Below are positions 1 to 8,180 of a DNA stretch of 64,000 nucleotides, one piece after another. Every line of letters starts with the position of its first letter. Within the stretch, counting starts at the first letter, position 1. Where the stretch lies: contig NZ_FOTI01000010.1 of NCBI RefSeq assembly GCF_900114545.1, positions 1 to 64,000 on the forward strand. Direction: 5' to 3'. A program made the position numbers and the translations under genes. The DNA comes from Halanaerobium salsuginis (lineage in GTDB: Bacteria; Bacillota; Halanaerobiia; Halanaerobiales; Halanaerobiaceae). Below the pieces are notes generated by a model. That model was not told the origin of the DNA. It did not search any database and saw only the letters and a list, made by a program, of their open reading frames with translations.

Positions 1-200
1 TATTTAGTCTGGAAGTTACGAGAATAATTACCATTGCGGTTGTTGCCAGAGTTTTTACCAGTAACTTCATATTTATCGTAATTTAGAAATTCGGTTAATT
101 CAGACTTAAGCAATTTTTCGAGAAAATTTTTGATCAAATCATTAATCATGTCATCAAAATTCACTTGACCATTGTTGGGTTTTTCAGGTATACTTTTCAT
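1..200 (-). CDS. IS256-family transposase, N-terminal part (runs off window start)
   Basis: Translating the minus strand from the ATG at 200 gives 66 residues that run off the left edge without a stop. The start is preceded by a strong GGAGGA Shine-Dalgarno site. The segment LLKSELTEFLNYDKYE followed by an Asn/Arg-rich NRNGNYSR stretch is the typical amino-terminal region of IS256 (mutator-type) DDE transposases. These enzymes cut and paste the element through terminal inverted repeats. The DDE catalytic core would lie to the left of the window, so whether the gene is intact cannot be judged. Family assignment is confident; activity is unknown. Confidence 0.85.
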   Translation of the reverse strand, partial: MKSIPEKPNNGQVNFDDMINDLIKNFLEKLLKSELTEFLNYDKYEVTGKNSGNNRNGNYSRNFQTK

Positions 201-338
201 GAGGAGTCCTCCTAGTGGTTTGATTTTTTATTTTCGTCGATAAATATATTCAACCACTTAAAGAAGGATTCCTCTTTTTTTATTTTAAAAAAATATCGAT
301 ATTTAATTTACACAACTTATTGTACATTACTGTCTTTC
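1..338 (-). mobile_element. Insertion sequence, IS256 family (5' transposase end, partial)
   Basis: The transposase 5' end is followed by about 140 bp of AT-rich non-coding DNA. Reading inward from 338 on the minus strand, the sequence starts GAAAGACAGT and contains TTGTGTAAA. From memory this resembles IS256-type terminal repeats, which begin GATAAAGTCC and contain TTGTGTAAAA. The PTS reading frame resumes immediately at 339-342, which supports the boundary. The other end and any target duplication lie outside the window. The exact end is uncertain by several bases. Confidence 0.7.
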
Positions 339-843
339 ATTAGTAGTTACTTATATTTTGGGAATTCAACATGGTTTTGGATTTTCAGCTGGAGCAATTG
401 ATTATTTCTTAAACTATGGTTTGGCAACAAAACCATTATTAATTATTCCAATTGGAGTAGTTTTCTTTGTTATTTATTACTTGTTATTTCGTTTTGTAAT
501 AGAAAAATTTGATATAGCTACTCCTGGTAGGCTTGAATCTGAAGTAGCAGCTGGTGAAACAGAAATGAGTATTATGCCAGAATCACAGCAGAATACTAAA
601 TCTGGTGGATCTAAATCACAAGAATATATTAAAGCTCTGGGAGGAGCAGCTAATATTAAACAGATTGAAGCCTGTATTACAAGATTGCGGCTTGAACTTA
701 ATGATACTGAGCAAATAGACGAATCAGCTCTTCAGAGACTCGGTGCAACTGGTGTTTTAAAAGCAAATAAAAATAATGCCCAGGTTGTAGTTGGAACTAA
801 GGCTGAAATGATTGCTGACAGTATTAAAAAAGAATTAAAATAG
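339..843 (+). pseudogene. 3' remnant of a PTS IICB gene (GlcNAc/glucose family) interrupted by the IS
   Basis: The frame encodes the last part of a type-1 PTS IIC membrane domain (LGIQHGFGFSAGAIDYFLNY, then a hydrophobic helix), a linker and a complete IIB domain with the phospho-Cys motif ACITRLRLE. The homologous frame can be read back through non-start codons to about 340, where the IS end begins, so the gene looks split rather than short. The FSAGAIDY segment resembles GlcNAc-type (NagE) transporters, but substrate cannot be fixed from this fragment. The only start-like codon near the break is TTG at 358, without a Shine-Dalgarno site. It is probably not expressed as a transporter. A free IIB domain is conceivable but unsupported. 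Confidence 0.8.
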
Positions 844-857
844 AATTATTTTAATGA

Positions 858-890
858 TTAACTGGTCGAAATATTTCGACCAGTTAATTT
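858..890. terminator. Perfect 30-bp palindrome, likely terminator of the PTS remnant
   Basis: A 15-bp arm (TTAACTGGTCGAAAT) is followed at once by its exact reverse complement, starting 14 bp after the stop at 843. The T-run is weak (TTAATTT). It could terminate transcription from either side, or be a protein site. Confidence 0.6.
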
Positions 891-1032
891 AATAATTATA
901 AAAATTTGATTTTTGGGAAATAATCTAAATTGTTTTATTATGTTCCCGGGATATTGACTGGTCTTGGCCTATCAAAAGTTGGCAATGTCAATTAAACAAT
1001 AGTTAAATTGATTTTTTTATCTATTAAAAGAC

Positions 1033-1061
1033 TTGCAAAATCAAATTAAGACTGGTATTAT
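1033..1061 (+). promoter_or_regulatory. Promoter of the antiterminator gene
   Basis: TTGCAA (1033-1038) and TATTAT (1056-1061) are separated by 17 bp, and a TG dinucleotide one base upstream of the -10 makes it an extended -10. It lies about 35 bp before the RAT-like element, as expected for an antitermination-controlled leader. Confidence 0.65.
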
Positions 1062-1094
1062 TAATTAAGTAGTAAATATAATATTAATTTTATA

Positions 1095-1126
1095 AGAGTG
1101 TAACTGTTAAATCAGGCATGATCTGG
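1095..1126 (+). promoter_or_regulatory. RAT-type antiterminator RNA target upstream of glcT-like gene
   Basis: The stretch contains ACTGTTAAATCAGGCA, matching the pattern of ribonucleic antiterminator sites bound by LicT/SacY/GlcT proteins (TTACTG...GCAGGCA, and a ptsG-type version with ATCAGGCATGA). The same 16 bases recur before the IICB gene at about 2160. It lies between a promoter and a T-rich stretch, in the leader of the gene for the RNA-binding regulator, which suggests autoregulation. Confidence 0.75.
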
Positions 1127-1200
1127 GAGAAGATAAATTTTAAGTAACAGCAAATAGCTGTGAATTTGTTATCTTTTGCTGGATTTTTTGTTTTTTAATT
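1127..1200 (+). terminator. Probable leader terminator controlled by the RAT
   Basis: AGATAA (about 1130) can pair imperfectly with TTATCT (about 1169) around AACAGC/AGCTGT, followed by a T-rich run (1183-1198). The overlap with the RAT expected for mutually exclusive folding is plausible but was not computed. Confidence 0.45.
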
Positions 1201-1262
1201 ATATTTAGCAATTAAATAGTTTTAAAAAAGGAGTGGATTAGCTTAGTTTAAAGGAGGAAATT

Positions 1263-2120
1263 ATGGTTGCAGCTGTGAAATTTGAAATTAAAAAAATATT
1301 TAATAATAATGTAATTTTAGCAGTAAATCTAAAATCAGATCAAGAATCAATTTTCATTGGCAAAGGAATTGGCTTTTCCCGTCAACAAGGTGATTTAATT
1401 GCAAAAGATAAATTTGAATTTGAAAAAGAATTTAGTCCTGTACAGGGGGAAAAAAGAGATAATTATTTTCAGCTTTTAGCTGAAGTTGATAGTGAGATAA
1501 TTGCTATAACTGAAGAAATAATTACAATGGTTTCAGCTGAGCTGGGAGAAGAGTTGGATCAGCATATTCGAATTGGCCTTGCTGACCATATTGCCTTTTC
1601 TTTAAAAAGATTCAAAGAAGGAATTGAAGTAGCTAATCCTTTTTTAGCCGAAACAAGAACTCTTTATAGTCAGGAATATAAATTAGCTGCTCAGGCAGTA
1701 GAGATGTTAGAAAAGCATTTTAAACTATCTATTCCTGAAAGTGAGGTTGGCTTTATTACTCTTCATATTCATGGTGCTAGAAACCAGCATGGTGTTTCTA
1801 AGACATTAAAAAATACAACTTTAATTAAAAAACTGGTCATGGAAGTAGAAAAAAATTTGGGATCTCAGCTTAGTTATGATAGTTTAAATTATGCTCGTCT
1901 AGTTAATCATCTTCGTTTTGCTCTGGAAAGGATAGAGGGTCAGTCTGATAATCCTAATCCGTTGTTAGAAAATATAAAAGAAAGTTTTGCTTTTTCATTT
2001 CACCTGGCTGAAAAATTGGCTGTTATTATTGAAACTGAATTTAACTGTCAAGTTCCAGAAGCTGAAAAAGGCTATCTTGCTTTGCATTTACATCGTTTAA
2101 AAAGAGATTTAAAAGTTTAA
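1263..2120 (+). CDS. glcT: BglG/GlcT-family transcription antiterminator
   Basis: This 285-residue protein has the canonical layout: an N-terminal RNA-binding (CAT) domain at about residues 1-58, then two PTS regulation domains (about 70-170 and 180-285). The conserved phosphorylatable histidines are visible: H109 and H168 in PRD1, H216 and H275 in PRD2. Family members bind a RAT hairpin in the nascent mRNA and prevent termination when the transported sugar is present, with activity set by phosphorylation from the PTS. The adjacent IICB and IIA genes and the two RAT copies make glucose-type PTS control likely. The start follows AAAGGAGG. GlcT versus LicT type is inferred from context and from similarity to ptsG-type RATs. 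Confidence 0.88.
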   Translation: MVAAVKFEIKKIFNNNVILAVNLKSDQESIFIGKGIGFSRQQGDLIAKDKFEFEKEFSPVQGEKRDNYFQLLAEVDSEIIAITEEIITMVSAELGEELDQHIRIGLADHIAFSLKRFKEGIEVANPFLAETRTLYSQEYKLAAQAVEMLEKHFKLSIPESEVGFITLHIHGARNQHGVSKTLKNTTLIKKLVMEVEKNLGSQLSYDSLNYARLVNHLRFALERIEGQSDNPNPLLENIKESFAFSFHLAEKLAVIIETEFNCQVPEAEKGYLALHLHRLKRDLKV

Positions 2121-2151
2121 GATTTTAATACAAAACTAAATATAACAGATA

Positions 2152-2183
2152 GGCGTGTTACTGTTAAATCAGGCAAAAGCTGG
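2152..2183 (+). promoter_or_regulatory. Second RAT-type element upstream of ptsG-like gene
   Basis: It shares the 16-base core ACTGTTAAATCAGGCA with the element at 1095-1126, and both end in CTGG. It sits 130 bp before the IICB start. An imperfect inverted repeat with a T-run (AGCAGC near 2232, GCTGTT near 2266) may be the matching terminator, though it is weaker than the first one. Control of the transporter by the upstream antiterminator follows. Confidence 0.72.
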
Positions 2184-2315
2184 TTAGATAATTACCTTTA
2201 ATCATTAACTGATCAAGGAGGAAATTATTTAAGCAGCTTTTTATAATGTTTATTTTATAAAGTTGGCTGTTCAGCAAATGATTTAACTTTTAATTTATGC
2301 GAGGAGGGATCTTTT

Positions 2316-3740
2316 ATGAAAGGATTTAAAAAACTACAGAAAATTGGGAAAGCATTGATGACGCCAGTTTCTGTGCTGCCAGCAGCAGGGATTTTAGTTG
2401 CAGTTGGAAGGCTTTTACAGAGCCATACTGGTATTTATGCAAATATTGGTCAGGTAATGTTTAATAGCGGTATAGCTATCTTTGATCATTTACCACTAAT
2501 TTTTGCACTTGGTGTTGCAATAGGATTTGCAGGAGATGCTGTTGCTGCTCTGGCAGCAGGAGTTGGTTATACAGTTTTTGCAAATGTATTAAATATTATG
2601 GCTGATTTAATTAGTATTTCCCAGCAAACCGGAGGCAATATTGAATCAATAAACACTGGAGTATTCGGTGGTATTGTAATTGGGATTATTGCTGCTCAAC
2701 TTTACAAACGTTTTCATACTACTGAATTGCCCCCTTATCTAGGCTTTTTTGCAGGAAAACGTTTGGTACCTATTGTAACAGCTTTAGGCGCTCTATTGGC
2801 CGGGGTTGTTTTATCTTTTATCTGGCCTCCTATCCAGATAAAAATTAATGAATTTGCTCGATTTGCAATGAATTCATCACTGGGACCAGCACTTTATGCA
2901 GCTGGGAAGAGGGCTTTAATTCCTGTTGGTCTGCATCATGTTTATTATCCACCATTTTTATATGAATTTGGTCGCTTCACTACTGCTTCAGGTCAGGTGT
3001 TAAGAGGAGAAACAGCTCGCTTTTTTGCAGGTGATCCAACAGCAGGACGTTTTATGGCAGCAGAATTTCCGATTATGCTATTTGCTTTACCAGCTGCCTG
3101 TCTGGCTATGTATCTCAGGGCAGAAAATAAAGTTAAAGTTGCAGGGATGTTAACAACAGCTGCTGTCACTTCTTTTTTAACAGGAATTACAGAACCGATT
3201 GAGTTTTCTTTTATTTTTGTTGCTCCACCGCTTTATGTTTTTCATATAATTGGAGCTTTTATTTCAGGATTATTAACTAACTTTTTTAATATTAGAATTG
3301 GTTATACTTTCTCAGCCAGTGCAATTGATTATGTATTAAGTTTATCTAATTTAGGTAATCCAGCTGCTTTCTGGTTGATAGTTGGTCCAGTTATGGCTGT
3401 ACTTTATTTTACAGTTTTTTATGTAACAATCCCTTTATTTAATTTCCAGACTCCAGGTCGGGAAACAGACACTGGTGAGAGAAAAGAAAATAAGCAGACT
3501 GATCAGCTTACAAAAAGACCAGCTAAGATTCTTGCAGCTTTAGGTGGTAGTGAAAATTTAGAAAGTGTTGACGCCTGTATTACCAGGTTGAGATTAGAAG
3601 TAGTTGACAATACTAAGATAAATGAAAAGCAGCTTAAAGAACTAGGGGCTTCAGGTGTTATGAAATCTGGTAGTAGTGTACAGGTTGTTTTTGGTCCGGA
3701 ATCAGATGCTTTAAAAGATAAGATAAAGCAAATTATGTAA
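2316..3740 (+). CDS. ptsG: PTS glucose-type IICB transporter
   Basis: The 474-residue protein combines a hydrophobic IIC domain (about 1-375) with a C-terminal IIB domain (about 400-474). In IIC, the GITEPIEF motif (290-297) and LIPVGLHHVYYPPFLYEFG (201-219) are typical of the glucose/GlcNAc superfamily, and the YPPF version is closest to PtsG. IIB carries the phospho-cysteine C421 in ACITRLRLE. No IIA domain is fused; one is encoded just downstream. It would import and phosphorylate glucose or a related sugar using phosphate passed from the IIA protein. The ATG follows GAGGAGGG. Exact substrate is not certain; GlcNAc or glucosamine remain possible. Confidence 0.88.
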   Translation: MKGFKKLQKIGKALMTPVSVLPAAGILVAVGRLLQSHTGIYANIGQVMFNSGIAIFDHLPLIFALGVAIGFAGDAVAALAAGVGYTVFANVLNIMADLISISQQTGGNIESINTGVFGGIVIGIIAAQLYKRFHTTELPPYLGFFAGKRLVPIVTALGALLAGVVLSFIWPPIQIKINEFARFAMNSSLGPALYAAGKRALIPVGLHHVYYPPFLYEFGRFTTASGQVLRGETARFFAGDPTAGRFMAAEFPIMLFALPAACLAMYLRAENKVKVAGMLTTAAVTSFLTGITEPIEFSFIFVAPPLYVFHIIGAFISGLLTNFFNIRIGYTFSASAIDYVLSLSNLGNPAAFWLIVGPVMAVLYFTVFYVTIPLFNFQTPGRETDTGERKENKQTDQLTKRPAKILAALGGSENLESVDACITRLRLEVVDNTKINEKQLKELGASGVMKSGSSVQVVFGPESDALKDKIKQIM

Positions 3741-3813
3741 GGATTAATTATTTTAAACTGAGACTGGCTAATAAAAAAGAAATATATTATAATAACTTTA
3801 AGGAGGAGATAGA

Positions 3814-4293
3814 ATGTTTAATATTTTTAAGAAAAAAGAAGAATATATTACTGCTCCAATTAAAGGGCAGGTAAATGAACTACAGGAGGTGCCTGATGAA
3901 GCTTTTGCCCAGAAGATGCTGGGAGATGGTTTTGCAATTACCCCTGAAGAAAATGTAATTAAAGCGCCCTGTGCTGGAGAGATTGTACAGATTTTTTCCA
4001 CTGGGCATGCTGTTGGCATAAAAAGTAAAAATGGTCTTGAAGTTCTGGTTCATATTGGTATCGATACGGTTAAACTTGATGGAAAAGGATTTACTAAATT
4101 GGTGGAAAATGGTGATAAAGTAGAAGTTGGCACTCCTTTGATTGAAATTGATCTTGATTTTATTAAAGAAAATGCACCATCTATCTCTACTCCAGTTATT
4201 ATCACTAATATGGAAAAGGTTGATAGCCTTGAATTAGTTAAAAAATCTGTAGTAGAAGCAGGCGAAAATGTTTTAAAAGTTCAATTAGCTTAA
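3814..4293 (+). CDS. crr: PTS glucose-type IIA component
   Basis: This 159-residue soluble IIA(Glc) protein has both histidines of the family: H65 in the FSTGHAVGI segment and the phosphorylated H80 in VLVHIGIDTV. It takes phosphate from HPr and passes it to a IIB cysteine, presumably C421 of the upstream transporter. The start has a strong AAGGAGGAG site. The 73-bp gap from the IICB gene holds no obvious terminator, so cotranscription is likely. In many Firmicutes this domain is fused to IICB; here it is a separate polypeptide. Confidence 0.93.
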   Translation: MFNIFKKKEEYITAPIKGQVNELQEVPDEAFAQKMLGDGFAITPEENVIKAPCAGEIVQIFSTGHAVGIKSKNGLEVLVHIGIDTVKLDGKGFTKLVENGDKVEVGTPLIEIDLDFIKENAPSISTPVIITNMEKVDSLELVKKSVVEAGENVLKVQLA

Positions 4294-4347
4294 ATTTATA
4301 ATCAATTTAATAAATCATATAAAAGCAGAACTGCTTAAATTAATTAC

Positions 4348-4387
4348 TGGGGAAATAACTATTTTGTTGATAGTTGTTTCCCTTTTT
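4348..4387 (+). terminator. Rho-independent terminator after crr
   Basis: GGGAAATAACTAT pairs with ATAGTTGTTTCCC and is followed by TTTTT. It closes the glucose-PTS unit. Confidence 0.85.
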
Positions 4388-4402
4388 ATCTTGCTTAAAA
4401 TT

Positions 4403-4411
4403 TGTTATAAT
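4403..4411 (+). promoter_or_regulatory. Extended -10 promoter candidate for proBAC
   Basis: TGTTATAAT (TG-N-TATAAT) lies just after the crr terminator and about 80 bp before proB. There is no good -35. The identical nine bases occur before gatC. Confidence 0.5.
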
Positions 4412-4488
4412 AACTTAAAGCAATTTAATTTAAATAATTATACATAAGATTTAGAAAGAATTTGTAGTAGATTAGGATGATTTTAAAT

Positions 4489-5625
4489 ATGAAATATAAA
4501 AGAATTGTTGTTAAAGTAGGTAGCAGTACTTTAAGTAATAAAAATGCAAAATTGAATTTTACTAAAATTGATAGTCTGGCCAGGCAATTAGTTGATTTAA
4601 AAAATAAAGGTTATGAAGTTATCTTAGTTAGTTCAGGAGCAATTGCAGCTGGAATGGGGGAACTAGGCTATCAAACTAAGCCAACTGCAATCCCAGAGCA
4701 ACAAGCCTGTGCAGCTGTTGGGCAAGGTCTTTTAATTGGTATCTATAATAAGTTTTTTCGTGAATATGGAGCTAAATGTGCTCAAATTTTGCTAACTTCT
4801 AGTGATTTAGAAAATCGAAATCGTTATTTAAATTCATTTAATACTTTAATTACTTTATTAGAAAAAGATGTTATTCCTGTTATTAATGAAAATGATACTA
4901 TAGTTACTAATGAAATAAAAGTTGGTGATAATGATACTCTTGCCGCCAGGGTGGCTGGCCTGATTGAAGCAGATCTTTTAATTAATTTATCAGATGTAAA
5001 AGGGCTTTATAATGCTAATCCAGAAAAAGCTGCTGGGGAGCTAAAATTAATTAATAAGGTTACCGATATTACAGACGAAATAGAGGCTATGGCAGGGGGA
5101 AAAGGCAGTTTTGTTGGTACAGGAGGAATGGCAACCAAAATAGAAGCAGCTAAAATAGCAGTTAATTCTGGAATTGATATGGTAATTGGATCTGGTAAAG
5201 AAAAAAATTCGCTTTTGAAATTAATTAAGATGGCAGAAAGGAATGAATTTAACTTAGGAACAACTTTTTTAGCTCAACCAGATCGACTTTCTAAACGAAA
5301 GCAATGGTTAAATTTTAATCTTCATTCCCAGGGTAAAATCTTAGTTGATCATGGGGCTGCAGCTGCGTTAGTTTGCAGGGGTAAAAGTTTGTTACCTGGT
5401 GGGATTAAAGAAATTAAGGGCAAATTTAAAAGTGGAGATTTGGTTAGTATTTATCATTTAAAGGAGCAAATTGCTAAGGGTATTGTTAACTATAATTCAG
5501 CTGAAATTGATCAGATCAAGGGTTTACATTCTGATGAAATAGAAACTGTGCTGGGCTATTTTAATAAAAGTGAAGTTGTTCATCGGGATAATATGGTAGT
5601 AGGAGGAGATAAAAATGAGTATTAG
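4489..5625 (+). CDS. proB: Glutamate 5-kinase
   Basis: It phosphorylates L-glutamate to glutamyl-5-phosphate, the first step of proline synthesis. The protein has the amino-acid kinase domain (VVKVGSSTL at the N-terminus, VINENDTI and the GTGGMATKIEAA loop) followed by a C-terminal PUA domain (about 280-370). This is the long, feedback-regulated form. The ATG at 4489 is preferred because AGGA lies at usable spacing. An in-frame ATG at 4477 has no clear ribosome site and would add four residues. The gene overlaps proA by 11 bp, which suggests translational coupling. Confidence 0.95.
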   Translation: MKYKRIVVKVGSSTLSNKNAKLNFTKIDSLARQLVDLKNKGYEVILVSSGAIAAGMGELGYQTKPTAIPEQQACAAVGQGLLIGIYNKFFREYGAKCAQILLTSSDLENRNRYLNSFNTLITLLEKDVIPVINENDTIVTNEIKVGDNDTLAARVAGLIEADLLINLSDVKGLYNANPEKAAGELKLINKVTDITDEIEAMAGGKGSFVGTGGMATKIEAAKIAVNSGIDMVIGSGKEKNSLLKLIKMAERNEFNLGTTFLAQPDRLSKRKQWLNFNLHSQGKILVDHGAAAALVCRGKSLLPGGIKEIKGKFKSGDLVSIYHLKEQIAKGIVNYNSAEIDQIKGLHSDEIETVLGYFNKSEVVHRDNMVVGGDKNEY

Positions 5626-6871
5626 AGAAGAACTAATTTCCCAGGCGGCGGCAGCTAAAAAAGCAGCTCGAATAATGGCTAAAGCTGATAGTGATCTTAA
5701 AAATCAAGCTTTAAATTTAATTGCAGATAAACTAATGGAAAGACAGCAAGAAATTATTGAGATCAATAAACAGGATATGAAAGCCGCCCGTCAAAATGAG
5801 ATTGGTAAAGCCCTGCTGGACAGGCTTAAATTAACTCCAGCTAGAATTAGTTCTATGGCAGCTGGGTTAAGAGAAGTTGCTGGACAGGCTGATCCAATTG
5901 GAGAAGTTCCTGAGATGTGGAAACGGCCTAATGGACTGCAGATTGGTAAAATTAGGGTTCCTCTCGGGGTAATTGGAATTATTTATGAAGCACGTCCCAA
6001 TGTAACTGTTGATGTAGCTGGTTTATGCTTAAAATCAGGTAATACAGTTATTTTACGGGGCGGTTCAAATGCGTTTAAGTCAAATCAAATCTTAGCCAAT
6101 ATTATTCAGTCAGGTTTAAATCAGGCTGGTTTGCCCGAAGAATGTGTGCAGCTGATTCAGACAACAGATCGTAAGGCTGTTGAAATATTATTTACTTTAA
6201 ATGATTATTTAGATGTTTTAATTCCCCGGGGTGGTGCTGGTTTAATTCAGCGGGTAGTAAATGAATCTAAGATACCGGTTATTGAAACTGGGGTTGGCAA
6301 TTGTCATGTTTATGTTAATCAGGCAGCGGATTTAGCTAAGGCTAAAAAAATAGTTTTTAATGCTAAATATTCTCGTCCTTCTGTTTGTAATTCTGCTGAA
6401 ACTTTGCTGGTTGATCAGGCAGTAGCAGCAAAATTTTTACCTGAAATAGCAAACATTTTTAAAAAGCATCAGGTAGAACTGCGTGGTTGTGAACTGAGCC
6501 GGAAAATTGTACCTGATTTACACGCCGCAACAGCAGCAGACTATGCAACTGAATTTTTAGATTATATTATGGCTGTTAAAGTAGTTGAAGACTATCAAGC
6601 TGCAGTTGACCATATTTATCAGTATGGTACTGGTCATTCTGAAGCAATTATTACTGAAAATTATACCACGGCGCGTGCTTTTTTAGCTGATATTGATGCT
6701 GCAGCAGTTTATGTTAATGCTTCTACTCGTTTTACTGATGGTGGTCAATTTGGTCTGGGCGCAGAAACAGGAATTAGTACACAAAAGCTTCATGCTAGAG
6801 GGCCAATGGGTTTAAAGGAATTAACTACAACTAAGTATATAATTATGGGTGATGGTCAGATTCGCGAATAA
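5615..6871 (+). CDS. proA: Gamma-glutamyl phosphate reductase
   Basis: This 418-residue aldehyde-dehydrogenase-fold enzyme reduces glutamyl-5-phosphate with NADPH to glutamate semialdehyde. Family hallmarks include PLGVIGIIYEARPNVTVDVA, LRGGSNA, the catalytic cysteine in SRPSVCNSAETLL, and the C-terminal GPMGLKELTTTKY. The start overlaps the end of proB and has AGGAGG upstream within proB. It is the second gene of a proB-proA-proC unit. Confidence 0.97.
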   Translation: MSIREELISQAAAAKKAARIMAKADSDLKNQALNLIADKLMERQQEIIEINKQDMKAARQNEIGKALLDRLKLTPARISSMAAGLREVAGQADPIGEVPEMWKRPNGLQIGKIRVPLGVIGIIYEARPNVTVDVAGLCLKSGNTVILRGGSNAFKSNQILANIIQSGLNQAGLPEECVQLIQTTDRKAVEILFTLNDYLDVLIPRGGAGLIQRVVNESKIPVIETGVGNCHVYVNQAADLAKAKKIVFNAKYSRPSVCNSAETLLVDQAVAAKFLPEIANIFKKHQVELRGCELSRKIVPDLHAATAADYATEFLDYIMAVKVVEDYQAAVDHIYQYGTGHSEAIITENYTTARAFLADIDAAAVYVNASTRFTDGGQFGLGAETGISTQKLHARGPMGLKELTTTKYIIMGDGQIRE

Positions 6872-6896
6872 GTTTAAGAGAAGGGGGTTATTATTA

Positions 6897-7694
6897 ATGA
6901 AGCTGGCAATTATTGGATTAGGTAATATGGGGCAGGCAATTTTAGCTGGAATTGCAGAAAAAGAAGTAGTTCCCCTGGATAAAATTATTGTAGCAGATAA
7001 AAGAACCACTGTTCAGAATAAATTACAAACAAAATATTCAAATCTTCAATTTACTACTGATAATAAAAAAGCAGCTCAGGCTGATTACATTATTTTGGCT
7101 GTTAAACCTCAGGTAATTAGATCTGTTTTAGAAGAAATTAGGGAAGTTAATAATAAACAAATTATAATTTCTATTGCAGCTGGGGTTAAAATGAAACTTT
7201 TGAACCGCTATTTAGGGGAAGAAGCTAAAATTATTCGAGTAATGCCTAATACACCTGCTTTAGTTGGAGCTGGGATGAGTGTTTTAAACTTTTCAGCTTC
7301 TGTTTTAGCAGAAGAAAAAGATTTTGTTCAGTCAATCTTTGCTGCATTAGGCTTAAGTAAAGAAGCTTCAGAAGAAGATATGGATGCAGTAACTGGTCTT
7401 AGTGGTAGTGGACCTGCTTTTGTCTACCTTTTTATTGAAGCACTTGCTGATGCTGGTGTTTTAAAAGGACTTAATCGAGAAACTGCCCTTCAGTTAGCTG
7501 CACAGACAGTTAAAGGTAGTGCTGAAATGGTTTTAAAAACAGATAAGCATCCAGCTGAGCTTAAAGATATGGTAACTTCACCAGCAGGTACCACAATTGC
7601 AGGAGTTGCTGCCTTAGAAGCAGCTGGTTTTAGATCAGCTGTTATAGAAGCAGTAACTAAAGCGACAGAACGTTCTGAGGAGTTGGGCAAATAA
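6897..7694 (+). CDS. proC: Pyrroline-5-carboxylate reductase
   Basis: It catalyses the last step of proline synthesis, NAD(P)H-dependent reduction of P5C. The N-terminal Rossmann motif AIIGLGNMGQAI and the C-terminal signature GSGPAFVYLFIEALADAGV plus TVKGSAEM are clear. The start at 6897 (MKLAIIG) is chosen because it sits after AAGGGGG and aligns with the family; the longer in-frame opening at 6849 would begin inside proA. At 265 residues it has the usual size. Its stop is directly followed by the tsaE start codon. Confidence 0.96.
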   Translation: MKLAIIGLGNMGQAILAGIAEKEVVPLDKIIVADKRTTVQNKLQTKYSNLQFTTDNKKAAQADYIILAVKPQVIRSVLEEIREVNNKQIIISIAAGVKMKLLNRYLGEEAKIIRVMPNTPALVGAGMSVLNFSASVLAEEKDFVQSIFAALGLSKEASEEDMDAVTGLSGSGPAFVYLFIEALADAGVLKGLNRETALQLAAQTVKGSAEMVLKTDKHPAELKDMVTSPAGTTIAGVAALEAAGFRSAVIEAVTKATERSEELGK

Positions 7695-8180
7695 ATGGAT
7701 GAGCTTGAACTTTCTTTTATTAGTAATTCCCCTGTAGAAAGTCAGCAGTTGGCAGAAGAGATTGCCAATTATTTGACAGCACCTCTATTGATTCTTTGCG
7801 CTGGAGATTTGGGAACAGGTAAAACATTATTTACTAAATCTCTAGCAGCAGGATTGGGGTACCAAGGAAAAGTTAGTAGTCCAACTTTTAATTTAGTTCA
7901 GGAATATCAAGGTTCTCCTGAATTGATTCATATGGATTTATATAGACTGCAGTCAGAAGCTGAACTAGCTACAATTGGGTTTGAAGATTATCTAAATAGA
8001 AATGCTATTATTTTAATTGAATGGCCGGAAATTGCTTTTAATTTAATTCCGGCTGATTTTATTTATTTAAAATTGGAAAAATTAGCAGTTGGGCAGAGAA
8101 AAATTAGTTTTCAGGCAGAAGGAGAAAGCTGCCAAAACTTGGTAGAAAGGTTGAAAAATAATGTTAACTTTGGCAATTGA
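7695..8180 (+). CDS. tsaE: tRNA t6A37 synthesis ATPase TsaE
   Basis: A 161-residue P-loop protein with Walker A GDLGTGKT at residues 37-44 and the family segments VSSPTFNLVQEY and HMDLYRL. TsaE is the ATPase of the TsaBDE complex, which puts threonylcarbamoyl on A37 of ANN-decoding tRNAs. It starts immediately after the proC stop, using a GAGGAG site inside proC, and overlaps tsaB by 20 bp. The three subunit genes lie in a row, without the rimI gene often found among them. Confidence 0.95.
   Translation: MDELELSFISNSPVESQQLAEEIANYLTAPLLILCAGDLGTGKTLFTKSLAAGLGYQGKVSSPTFNLVQEYQGSPELIHMDLYRLQSEAELATIGFEDYLNRNAIILIEWPEIAFNLIPADFIYLKLEKLAVGQRKISFQAEGESCQNLVERLKNNVNFGN

Noticed and set aside
953-992. 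ATTGAC...GTCAAT inverted repeat in the leader before glcT
   Set aside because: Only six bp per arm with a 28-bp centre; expected by chance in AT-rich DNA.
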